DNA of 64,000 bases from Ambrosia x helenae. Its lineage: Eukaryota; Streptophyta; Magnoliopsida; Asterales; Asteraceae. Shown one piece after another: positions 49,054-60,900 of this stretch (position 1 is its first letter; every line of letters begins with the position of its first letter). The stretch spans positions 114,872,574 to 114,936,573 of the forward strand of contig CM061226.1 of NCBI GenBank assembly GCA_030844895.1, written 5' to 3'. The notes under the pieces were generated by a model. That model did no database searches. It had not been told where the DNA came from and was given only the letters and a program-made list of their open reading frames with translations. A program made the position numbers and the translations under genes.

Positions 49054-50676
49054 AGTATAACTTGTTAATAGAAGAAAACTATTCTATTGTTTAAGACTTT
49101 ATAGATTCAAGTAGAAAAGATAGTCATAAGAGGATCTCACCCAGATTGCTAACAAAATCAGTAGGGAAACCATTCAACACCAAGTTTTAATATTAAAAAT
49201 ACAGTAGTATTTTAATCCTCAATAAACCAAGTCATTTGGTGTTTTGATCCTATCTCCACACTAACGCAAGAGTTACCAAACCTGAAGCCTAAAATCAAAA
49301 CCTTTAACCCTATATTAAAACAATAACATGTTGGTCCTACATAGATATAGATAACATAAATGTTTTGAACTAACAAAACACAAGGTTTATAACAAGGTTT
49401 TAATGATTTGGAAAACTCACTTTCAATATGGTATTTCCCTACTCTAAGTCATTCAACACATACAAACACCCTTTGTTAATCCATAGCTTAGTTTAGTTAG
49501 CCCCGGGGTTGAATCCACAAACCCCCATAAGAACTTTAGCCGCTCATAGTTTTAAAGATAAATTTTAACAAATTTGGACAAATCATCACAAGATTGATAA
49601 ATAATTATTTAGTTATTGCAAGTCTTAAAAGATTACAAAGCTTGAAAGAAGTGAGTAGAAGTAGAGTCTCTTATAAGATGTGAGCAAGTTGAAATGGAGG
49701 AGAAACCTATTTATAGAAGTTGGACTCGAGGCATGGCCCGCGCCTGGAAGACAGGACCCATAGTCCACTATGTGGGACCCATTGGATCTTGTATTTTCTT
49801 GAAAATATCTTTTTGTCGTTTTGAGGATGAGGAATGGCCCGTGCCTGGCGAGGCATGCGGTGTGTCTCGTCCACCAATAGGATCTTCCCTTTTCGCCCGG
49901 TTTTGCTTCCTTTTGGGCACGATTTGTCCTGAAAATAAAAAATAAACTAGATCAACTTTATTTGAAATAAATTTATAGAAAACCGTTTAAAAATGTGTTC
50001 GTTTTGATATAAATATTACATATGTTTGTGTCCATATCATATACATGACCCAATTGTAGGTTAAATATTAGTAGGATACATATGTGCTTTAAAGAGTTAT
50101 AGAACATGATTAAATGTAAATTGAATTTTTTTTAGATAAGTTTCACTTGTGTGATTAACAATTACTTAGTTCATGAGTTTTTAGAATACTAATATATTTG
50201 AGCCGTAGTTTTTTGGGTTGCGTGAGATGTGATTTACACTCCTGCGTGGCTGTGGGACGCGATTTGAATTCTGTACATATATATTGATACAGAAAAGCTA
50301 ACGTTACCGAATAAATGTTATGTTGCTAATATAACTCTATTTTCAATGAAATTTATAATGTCACATTGAAAAAGCTATAAAAACGAATACGATATTAGTA
50401 TCGATATTAAGACAATACAGATTTGGTTCTCCACGCTAAAAAATTATCACTATACCAATACCAAAAACTATCAATTCGATACGAGTACACGATACCAAAT
50501 GTTAATTACTAAAAAGGAAATAAAAATCCAGTACCAGGAACTAAATGCTTACCCTTAACATAAGAGGGGGGGGGGGGTTGGTGTTACTAAAAATGATTTT
50601 TAAGTATTAGTGCATATTAGCAAAATAGGGACGATGCATGTTAGTACGACCATACTATTAAATGTTGCATATATTA
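49054..50676. other. AT-rich spacer
   Basis: No gene recognised. A G run lies near 50567-50577. The piece 49690-49945 has an open frame of 83 codons with no recognisable domain. Confidence 0.4.
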
Positions 50677-51394
50677 TCTATTTTATAAATATAAACGATT
50701 GGGGTTGGGACACATGTCACTTGGTGATGCTATCCTCATCCTTGAATTCCGGCAAAAAAAATTTATGTTATAAATAACTCAATTAAACAAATATTTATCA
50801 ATTTATAATCTTTATCTTTATTATTACTTTCCTATGTAATAAATAAAAATCTTATGATTATCTCAATTTTATCTTATACGAAACAATATTATTAAATCAC
50901 AATTTTACGTTTATCTCTTATTTATTTAATATTTATTTTCTTAACTAGTTCTTCTTATATTTCCGCTTATTAAAAACCATTTTTTTTTATCCAACCTCAT
51001 GTAATATTAAATTTTTTAATCTATTAATAAACATAAAAAATGTTATAACACATGTGATACATAAGTTTCCAATGAATTATTTACACTAAATGAAATGGTA
51101 AATGAGAGTTCTAATTTCAACTAGAGCAGAATAGGTCAAAACCAATCGTTTCTAAAAAATCTCCACCTTAATGACCACCGTCTCAATCACGTACTACAAT
51201 GGTTGCTTCTGCCTCTGCTCCTCATCCAAGCATACATTCTCTCTTTAATATGCTTTTTCATTCTTATTCACATGATTAAAATTGTTGCTTTCTCATATTA
51301 TAGTACATTAATTTGTATGCTACATCATAACACACATTTTGTCACCTCATATTAGATTTGTCTATCCCGGAAAGCCCCCCGGGATATAACCTAG
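50677..51394 (+). mobile_element. Helitron candidate, 718 bp, non-autonomous
   Basis: The 3' end has a stem of CCCGG and CCGGG around 51369-51384, seven bases before CTAG (51391-51394), followed by T. The 5' end starts TCTATTTTATAAATATAAAC at 50677, preceded by A and soon followed by 'gggacacatgtcac', a motif I associate with plant Helitron 5' ends. Insertion between A and T with no target duplication fits Helitrons. No Rep/helicase is encoded. The 3' end is more certain than the 5' end. Confidence 0.55.
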
Positions 51395-51649
51395 TAAACC
51401 AATATAAGTTTGAACATGTGTCATTAACTGAAGCAATATATTTTTTGGTTTTGGTTTTCCCATCTCTTTCTCCAACTTAATTATGAATACTTATATTTTA
51501 ATTAAAAATATTATGTCTCCTATTTAATTAAAAATTACTTATATTTTAATCAAAGCTATTATTTATTTCTAACTTACCTAATTATGGATAATTATTTTAG
51601 TATTTTTTTAATTAAAAATAGTTATTATATTATTAACCTAATATTAAGA

Positions 51650-53402
51650 ATATTGGAGTTTTTAAGGGCATTAGTTTTGCAGATGACGAAGCGGATTTAA
51701 CCCACCTTTTTTATGCCGACGACGCTCTCATTCTAGGGGAGTGGTCTAGAGATAATATTACCAGTGTTGCTAGGATTCTCCGCATTTTTTATTTGTGTTC
51801 GAGCCTTCATATTAATTTACACAAGTCTAATATTTTTGGTGTGGGGGTGGATGATCCCGAAGTGGATAGCATGATTGACCTCTTGGGATGTAAGAGAGGT
51901 AGTTTTCCTTTTACCTATCTTGGCATCCAAGTAGGGGCGAAGATGACACGGATTAGAAGTTGGGATCCGGTTGTAGAAGTTGTTCGCAATCGGCTCGTTT
52001 CTTGGAAAGCAAGGATTTTGTCTGTAGGTGGCCGTCTAATTCTTATAAGGTCAGTTCTTGAAAGTTTACCAGTTTATTATTTATCTTTGTATAAAGCTCC
52101 CAAGGCGGTGACCAATTCTATTGAGGCCATTATGAGGCGTTTCCTTTGGGCGAGGACGAGTGATGATAAAAAAATTTCGTGGGTGGCTTGGGATGTTGTA
52201 ACTACTCCAAAAAATAGGGGGGGGGGGTTAGGAGTGTCCAAATTGCAAGAGGTGAATGATGCTCTTTTGTTAAAATGGACATGGAGATTTAAAAATGAGG
52301 GTAGTTGCTTGTGGAAGAAAATTATTTTGGGTTGCCATGGTTCGAGTAGACCATGGGCTTTGCTTCCTTGTATGGCGTCGTCTAGTGGGTGTTGGAAGTA
52401 TATTGTTAAAGTGGGCGAGTCAAAGAACCAAGATGGTATGTCTCTGAATTCTTTTTTCATTGGGGATGTAGGAAACGAAAATTCTATAAATTTTTGGAGC
52501 GATATTTGGTTGAGGGAAGCCCCATTGCGTGTGGTTTATCCACGCCTTTTTTCATTAGAAAGATGCAAATGGGTTAAGGTTTCCCAGTGGGTCGTTTTGG
52601 TGAATAACACGAAGGTTTTACATTGGGATTGGCGTACGGTCCCTTCTACGCAGGAGGAGGTTTTCGAGTTATATAGTCTTCTCAATGATATCTATGAGTT
52701 CCATTGGAGAGGTGGTAGAGATCGCCGGACATGGAGCCTCGAAAAAGATGGCTTGTTCTCAGTCTCTTCGGCCAAGAAAATTTTGGCAAACAATGTCTCG
52801 AACGCTAATAATTCTATGATTAAATGGAAGAGTTGGGTTCCGCTAAAATGTAAAATTATGGTTTGGAGGGTTGCTCGAAATAGGCTGCCTACTATTGCCG
52901 AGCTTATTAAATGGGGAGTGCCGATCCAAGATTCGAATTGTGTTTTTTGCCAAGGGGAAATGGAAACTTCTTTACATCTTTTCACTGGGTGTGCGTTATC
53001 TCAAGAAGTGTGGAGCAGAATAGAGAGGTGGTGCCGGCTTAGTCAAGGATTTGCTTTTGATGTCGTGGATCTTCTTCAGTTATCGGATACTCAGGCGTCA
53101 TCGAAAGTTAGAAGATACATCTTAAGAGGCGTTGTATACACTACTATTTGGATGCTATGGAATGAACGAAACGATCGAATTTTCAACAATACACGTAGGA
53201 GACCGGCAGAGATTGTGGAAAATATCAAATTTACGATGTTTTTCTGCTTTCGTAATAGGTCTAGATGTAAAGATGTCGATTGAAAAAAGTGGTGTAAATG
53301 TCCTATGGATTGATGTTTTTTAGTTTGTATGCTCGTAGGTCCTTGTTTTGAGGGCTCTTCGAGTTGTGGTTAATGAAGTTTTTTTTTTTTAAAAAAAAAA
53401 AA
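51650..53402 (+). mobile_element. 5'-truncated L1-type LINE, recent
   Basis: The element begins inside the reverse transcriptase just before the catalytic YADD box and runs to a T/A-rich tail at about 53380-53402. About 110 bp of 3' UTR lies after the stop. Its frame is fully open, unlike the other LINE copies here. No target-site duplication could be seen in the AT-rich flanks. Confidence 0.85.
51661..53283 (+). pseudogene. LINE ORF2, C-terminal half (reverse transcriptase to zinc knuckle)
   Basis: About 540 codons remain open. Near the start is LFYADDALILGEW, the catalytic motif C of reverse transcriptase. Then come LHKSNIFGV, FPFTYLGIQVG, SWKARILSVGGRL and the thumb region, with GGGLGVSKL near 52212. 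The C-terminal zf-RVT-like domain reads CVFCQGEMETSLHLFTGC, followed by a tryptophan-rich tail. The 5' half of ORF2 and all of ORF1 are missing, so it cannot move by itself. The layout is the same as ORF2 of the minus-strand element at 4922-8526. Confidence 0.85.
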
Positions 53403-53889
53403 ACCTGATAAATTTGATACCTTAAATAAACTTATTATCTTTTTACTTAAAAATTCACCAAGTACAAACTTATGTTAGCTAAAATACCAAAAATGAAAAA
53501 CAATGAAGATAAGTGATATTTAAAAATTTTTAAATACTTGTTGTAGTCGAATAGTAAATAATAGTAAATATACAATATGTTAACAAATAAAAAATAGGTA
53601 CTATTAAAAAATCAAAATTAATTCTCATTTAAAAAAAACATTGTTTTAAAAGTCAACTGAACAAAATTTATAACTGTCATATCGATGTTCACTTTTTTAA
53701 AATACATATTTTGACGATTGTATATGTTAAAAAATTACATTTTATTGTATTAGTATAAAACACTGATTTTTTAACCATGAAATGCGTATGTTTTCTTAAA
53801 ATAATATTTTTGTTAATTATATAACATTAACTCGTATAATACACGGGATTGTAACCTTATAATACATTAATTAAAAAGGTTTTAACTTT
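53403..53889. other. AT-rich spacer
   Basis: No gene recognised. Confidence 0.4.
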
Positions 53890-54120
53890 TTTTAGAATGG
53901 CCAACTAAACAAATGCCCGACTACCTGGAGACGCCCGCCCTTTGGGTGAAAACTCCCCATACGCTTGGGTTTACCAATAGTGCTGGGTAGCCAAAGCTCG
54001 CAAGTTTCCGAACCGGGAAAAGCCCGACCCTCTACCCGCCTGAAGACACGACGGTAGAGAATCGGTAAAACCCGAACGAGATCAGAAAGCGAAGACCTTT
54101 TAGCCCCCAACCCTATTAAT
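53890..54120 (-). repeat. RTE/SINE-like 3' end
   Basis: Read on the minus strand the stretch starts GGGTTTTACCGATTCTC, includes 'agggtcgggcttttcccgg' and 'tatggggagttttcaccc', and ends in an A-rich run. This string of motifs is typical of plant RTE-type LINE 3' ends and SINEs derived from them. It is GC-richer than its surroundings. No target duplication was found. Confidence 0.5.
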
Positions 54121-54262
54121 AACTTCCCGTATCACTTCTGATCGTACCACTCCCAGAAGGACGAGTTTAACTTTTGATTGAGAAATTTTTTGTTTGCTAG
54201 AAACGTGACATGTGACAATCAAGATATAATAGATTAGATAAGGAAAAAAAATATAAAAGATA

Positions 54263-54809
54263 ACGTATAGCCTGCAAACGAACCGAACGAACACGAACAC
54301 GACCTTGTTCGTGTTCGTTTGTTAAGAAAAATATGTGTTCACGAACAGTTCATGAACACTTACCGAACGGGATTTCATGTTCGTGTTCGTTTGTTAAGAA
54401 AACAATCATGTCCGTGTTCGTTTGTTAATTTTGTTCATGAACGCACATGAACACAAACGTACACAAAGAAGTGTTCATGAACAGAAACAAACACAAACGG
54501 GCACAAATTAATTTTCTAATAAAATCGAATTCACATACATATATGTTTATTTATTTATTTGGGTTAAATAAATAAAAATAAAATAATATTAAGACAAATT
54601 ATGAAAATTAAAAACCTTATTAAACTATCGAATATAAACAAACATAAACGAACACGTTACCGAACGTTCACGAACATAAACAAACGAACGTGGCCTCTGT
54701 TCATGTTCGTTCATTTAACTAAACGAACGAAATATTTTGTTCGTGTTCATTCATTTATTAAACGAACACAAACAAACTTGCCGCCAAACAGTTCATGCCC
54801 TACGTATAG
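54263..54809. mobile_element. Non-autonomous hAT element, 531 bp
   Basis: The body is 54271-54801, flanked by an exact 8-bp duplication, ACGTATAG (54263-54270 and 54802-54809). Subterminal GTTCGTGTTCG and CGAACACGAAC motifs fill both ends. The termini are worn: CCTGCAAACGAAC on the left, and only CCCT on the right. It ends about 180 bp upstream of the V-ATPase start codon. Confidence 0.7.
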
Positions 54810-54988
54810 GACAACCCCAATAAATATTAATAAATAAAATAAAAAAAAACCACAGAAAATATGAATAATCAATATCAATCAGTCTCAACAACGTGGCTGA
54901 TGATAATACATATACCACAGCAGCAATAACCCAAACAAAACAATCAGCTCTCTTCTCTCTCTTGTGTGTGCTGTCGATCGAACGACAG

Positions 54989-57900
54989 ATGGCGGATCAC
55001 GGTGGTGGCGGTGGTTGTTGTCCTCCGATGGATCTATTCCGTTCAGAACCGATGCATTTAGTACAAGTTATTATTCCAATCGAATCCGCTCGATTGACCG
55101 TCTCCTACCTCGGAGATATCGGCCTCATTCAATTCAAAGACGTCCGTACACTACAATCCCTTTGTTTCTAATTGCTGTTACACTGAATTATTTACACAGA
55201 ATTATAGATCATGTGTGTGTGTTTGTGTTATGTGATTGATTTGTTATGATGTGAATTGATGTTGATTTGTTCAATTGGAAGATGAGGTTTGCTGAATTGA
55301 GCTCAATCTGGTTCTTATTATGTGATTATTAGTCGTTTTATAACTTTATACTTTATTTTAGGTTATAAGACATTGATTTGAAGTTAAATTGTTGGTTGGT
55401 TATCTAGTGGTTTGATTACACTTGCAAAATAATAAAAAAAAGGAGCTTTTCTAATTAGTATGACATTACCTTTTTAGTGTGTTTTTAAAGGCTACTGGTT
55501 CCTGGCTTTGTTGGTTGGACTTCATGCTTATTGTTTATTTGTTTTGTTGTCCTCTGATGGATCTGTTCCGTTCAGAAGTCAGAACCGATGCAGTTAGTAC
55601 AACTTATTGTTCTTATTGAATCCACTCGATTGGCCGTCTCTTGCCATGGAGATACCGGCCTCAATTTAACGCAAAGACGTCCGTACAATCTGTCTCCGTT
55701 TGTGTGTGTGTGTGATGGAGTTGTAACAGTTGTAGATGTTTTGTTGGTGGGTCATGAGGAGTTGTTTGAGATTTAAGGTTTGATTGTTGGTTGGTTTGTT
55801 GTGAATTGGGTAAATTGTGCTATGGGTGTTGATGGATCAAATTGATAAGGTTTGTTGAATTGAGCAAAATCAGATTAAGGGTTTTAGTCATTTGTAGATT
55901 ATAGTGATCTCTCGTGATATGATGCTCTCGTAAGTTATTAGTCACTTCATTGTTCATAATTCATACTTTTTTTAGGTTATAAGAATTAAGACATTTATTT
56001 GAATTTGAAAAAGTTAGTTATTATCCTAAAAGGGATTTGATGGGATATATAGATGATAAAGGTTTGATTAAAAGACAAGGCTTGATTCCACTTGCAAAGT
56101 AATAAAAAGGAGTTTTTTGTTATATATTATTGAGTATGCCATCACTTTTTTTAGCGTATTTCTAGTGGTTCCTTATTTGTTGGTTGAACATCAAGCTTAT
56201 TGTTTATTCGTTATGTTTTTCCTTTTTTTGTAGCTCATGTCTTTTTTTGTTATAAGATTTGATATTTTTTTAAATGAAGGTTTAATATTGATTTTGTTGG
56301 TGTTTACAGCTGAATGCGGAAAAAAGCCCTTTCCAACGGACATATGCTAGTCAGGTGAGTTTTTTTATCTCCGTGATTTTTGTAAGGTTTTTTAAGATGC
56401 GTCTTGTTACCCTTTTGTGTCTCAAGCTAGAGATGATTTGGAGTTTGGAGTTATATTTTGGAAGTCTTAAGCTTTGAAATCAGTGTATATCCAAGTGTTG
56501 ATGGTTTATGATACAATTTAATAGGGCAACAAGTCATTATTTTAATATGTTTTCATTCACAAGTACTTGTGTTTTAGACTACATTTGGGACTTTTAATAT
56601 ACCAAAACTGGGTGGAGGAACTTTCTCATGTTTTTTTTACAAACTTTGGAACTTTAATATACCAACATTTGATCAAGGGACTTTTTCATGCTAAATAAGA
56701 ATGTATGTTGGTTTTTGAATGCTATTAACCCTACTAGTGTAGTCCATTTTGAACAATCCACCTAAACTGTAATCCAATGGACTTGGATTTCATAAAAATG
56801 CTTTATAAACATGTATATGTAGTTTGTATAGGTAATGTTGTATATAAGTGAAAGTGATAGAATCCCATAAATCAAAGATTGATTACGGGAAATTGATTAC
56901 AAGGTTAACCCAATTCGTGATGGGTAATATCTCCGGTTACGGATTCAGTCTGATAAAAGATAAAACATGAACATCATAAAACAATAAACACAAGTCTGCT
57001 ATTTCTACTCCTAGCAGCAGATAAAAAACTGCTCCTGATTATGCTAGAAAACTGCTCGTGAATTGCCCCCCACTAAATAATATTTCCGCTGATTATTTGA
57101 GTGAAATGTGCCAAAGCTGGGTTGACCCAATCTGTGGGTATGTATCAGAAAGCATCACATCACTTCACTTCATTTCCAGTGCATTTTAGACATTTGTCAC
57201 ATTTAAAGATCTGCTTGCATATATAAGCACCTCAAAGTCATATTATATACTAAGCAATGATTAATATCTATTGAAAGTGGAAACTCTACTGCTACCTGTT
57301 CCATATGTGTGAATTTCCTTTCTAAGTGGTAAACCATAGTGATATGCTACTCCCAACATCTACTGGAGAGTTACTAGAAGATTTATTATATTTCTCACTT
57401 GTCATAACATATTCATTTAGAGCATATAATTCTGTGCTTCAATTACCTAGACTTTCTTCTAGTGGGGGATTTTGATTTAAGTTGCTTCTATTGTGAAGAT
57501 TAAAAGATGTGCAGAATTGGCAAGAAAGCTGCGTTTCTTTAACGATCAAATGTCAAAGGCAGATGTCAAATCATCAGCAAAGTCTGAGGCCAAAGCCGAA
57601 TTTAATTTTGATGAACTGGAGGTATGTACAAGTATTTATGTGTATATGCATAAATCTGGATGATGTTTTGTAAACTAATCCTTTCTTGTCTGTTGTGATG
57701 TTTTAGATAAAGCTTGGAGAACTTGAAGCTGAGCTTACTGAAGTCAACGCTAATAATGAAAAGTTGCAGCGTGGCTATAATGAACTTGTAGAATATAAAC
57801 TTGTTCTGCAAAAGGTATATTTTACCATAAAGCCACACATTCAATTACTGAAATGCTATAAATAAGGTTTGCTAGCTAATAGTAGGTACCCCCGTTTTGC

Positions 57901-60900
57901 TGTTTTTTTCTTTATTTATATTTTGAAATACATACTGTCCTACAGGCTGGGGAGTTTTTTAAAGCTGCTCAAAGCAGGGCTGAAGCTCAGCAGACAGAAG
58001 CTTCATCACAACAGGCTGCTGAAGATTCTTTGGAAACTCCTCTATTGAAGGATCAGGTACATTGCTATGAAGTAAATCCTTTATTTTCATCTTCAGTGTA
58101 GGTTCTAGTACTTAACGATTTTGGTTGATGTTTATGTGTAGGATTCAACAGTTGATCAAGGGAAACAAGTGAAATTAGGGTTTATTACTGGCCTTGTGCC
58201 CCAAGGAAGATCTATGGCTTTTGAGCGAATTTTATTCCGTGCTACTAGGGGAAATGTGTTTCTGAGGCAGTCTTCTGTGATGAAGCTGTTATTGACCCTA
58301 ATTCAGGAGAAAAGGTAAAATAGAATGTTATTTTTTGATAGGATTTATTTTCCTTCATCTTTGTGGCATGTTTTTAGTTTGATCCGTTTGAATACAATAA
58401 ACTGAAATTGACAATTTCTCATAAGCCATATCTTACTGATAAAGCTGTTTTTAGATTATATTTTACATCTCGGGCATATGACGATCTGCTAATGTCTTAT
58501 GATATGGATGGTATGCACCTTTTTGGGATAATAGATTGATTCTTTGCTTGATGCATGGGATGCATCATGTTGTAAATCTGTTAGGTCAAAATAAATGCCT
58601 ATGTATCATCTTTGTTGTATCTCTTATATGTAAGCTAAGCAGGCTGTTACTAATTCTTTAAGCTCCAATGAACCCAAACTCGGTCTTTTTCCGACTTACA
58701 ACTGAAAGTTCTATCTCCACAAAATACATGTTGCAAAGATTACTGAAATTTGACATCTTCCAAATAGCAGCATGCTCATTGCCTTTTCATTTCAGTTCAA
58801 GGAAATGTGTCCATAAAATGTGAAATTTGTTTACTTAATAAAATATAATTACTACTGTACAGGTTGAGAAAAATGTCTTTGTGGTTTTCTTTTCTGGAGA
58901 AAGAGCAAAGAGCAAAATTCTTAAGATATGTGAAGCGTTTGGAGCAAACCGCTACCCTTTTACTGAAGATTTGGGCAAACAAGCCCAAATGATACTTGAG
59001 GTACTCAAAATCTTTAGTTTTTGATCATCACATGTATGAGAAGGTTAATAAGGCTTCTTGTCCTCTCTGTCAATACAATACTTTAAATGCTTTGTACCTC
59101 CACGCTAAGTGGCTTTTTTTAGTGCACACCATACAAATATTCTTTTAGATTTTTTATACATATGAAAGTTAAAAAAAATCTCTATATATCATTATGATTG
59201 TTACCATTTGAATGACTAATTATTGTTCCTTTTTACAACTACTTGATTATTGGAAAATGTTGATGCAAGTTGGTCAAATAACACAAGTTAGTTGGGAGTA
59301 TTTGTTGATCTCTGATTTGCAATTCTTTCCACAAGTCTACATATTTTTTATTTTAAATATTTTGGGGTCATTGCACTTGTACTTTATGTTGTGTAGTTCT
59401 TCCCATACAGTGATTTAATTGTGCAAAAATGTATTATTGTGTATCTACTTCAAAAGCCTTGATACATTTCAAATGTGCTGCATAATTTTATTGTTTTCCT
59501 AGAAATGTTGGAATCTCTGCGTAAATTGATGGGGCCTTGATAAAGACACTGATCATGCAAACTGTCACCTTCCAGGTATCTGGGAAGCTATCTGAGCTGA
59601 AAACAACAATAGATGCCGGACTTTCGCACCGTGCAAATTTGTTGGAAACCATAGGAAAACAATATGAACAGTGGAGTGAGCTGGTATGTCTCTTTAAGTC
59701 CTCTCGTTACTATTTTCATGCAGACACACATGCATAGACACCATAGTTATTAAAGGCGCTAGGCGCACTCAAGGCGCATAGGCCTTGCCTGGGGCCTAGG
59801 CGCGAGGCGCAAAAAAAGCGAGGGCCTGAGATAAAAAAAGCGAACAAAGAAAATAATAAAAACATATTAAAATAATACTATTTTTCATCTACTTAGTATC
59901 AAAACTTTTAAAATATTGATGTATTAGTATATAGAAGTAGTTTTCTCTATATAAAAGTTGGAATCTAGCCAAGATTTAACGAAATTGGCTGGAAACTCTC
60001 CAGAATTTGGGAATCTAGCTGTAATTTATGCCTAAACCATCACCTAGAGAATTAAAGCGCAACTTCCTCGACTCAAGGCGCAAATGCATCGCCTCGCCTA
60101 AAAAATGGGCCTAGGCGCAAGAGGCGATGGCTTTTGACAACTATGATAGACACATATGTATGTATATTATACTATTATAGATAGGTATATCCTATACGCA
60201 AATCTATACTTATATATCACTGAACCTCATCATGTTTCTCTTGCAAGGTTCGGAAGGAAAAATCAATCTATCACACGCTAAACATGCTTAGCATTGACGT
60301 AACAAAGAAATGCCTTGTGGCTGAAGGCTGGAGTCCCATATTTGCCACCCAACAGGTTTGGTGTTCATGTTGCACCACATATGCCTTTTATTTATATAAC
60401 TATTCCATTGTGGATGCTACAATTTGAATTGCTAGGGTTAATGTTTAGTTGATGTTACGTTTCAAATTGCGGCATGGATTAACTTATATCTAGCTCCATG
60501 GTATCATTAACTCAATGACCTTTCTTTTTTCAGATCCAGGATGCACTGCAGCTGGCGACAGTTGACTCAAAGTCTCAAGTTGGTGCTATTTTCCAAGTTT
60601 TGCACACAAAAGAGTTGCCTCCAACCTATTTTAGGACAAATAAGTTTACCGAGTCCTTTCAAACAATTGTTGATGCATACGGGTAAACATTATGTTGTCT
60701 CTATCCTTTGCCTTATTCATGACATAAATCTAGTCTATGTGCACGTTATACTTACTCTGTTCTCTTTACTCTTCTTGTAGTGTTGCTAAATACCAAGAAG
60801 CAAATCCTGGAGTATATACTGTTGTCACATTTCCATTCTTGTTTGCTGTTATGTTTGGTGATTGGGGGCATGGCATATGCATCTTGCTGGCAACTTTATT

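Noticed and set aside
47449..49175. Repeat 'atcagtagggaaacc' on both sides of the small LTR element
   Set aside because: It is not adjacent to the LTR ends, and the true 5-bp duplication GATTA is present; probably chance or older duplication.
54893..54988. Upstream in-frame extension of VHA-a
   Set aside because: It lacks an ATG; the family N-terminus starts at the ATG at 54989.
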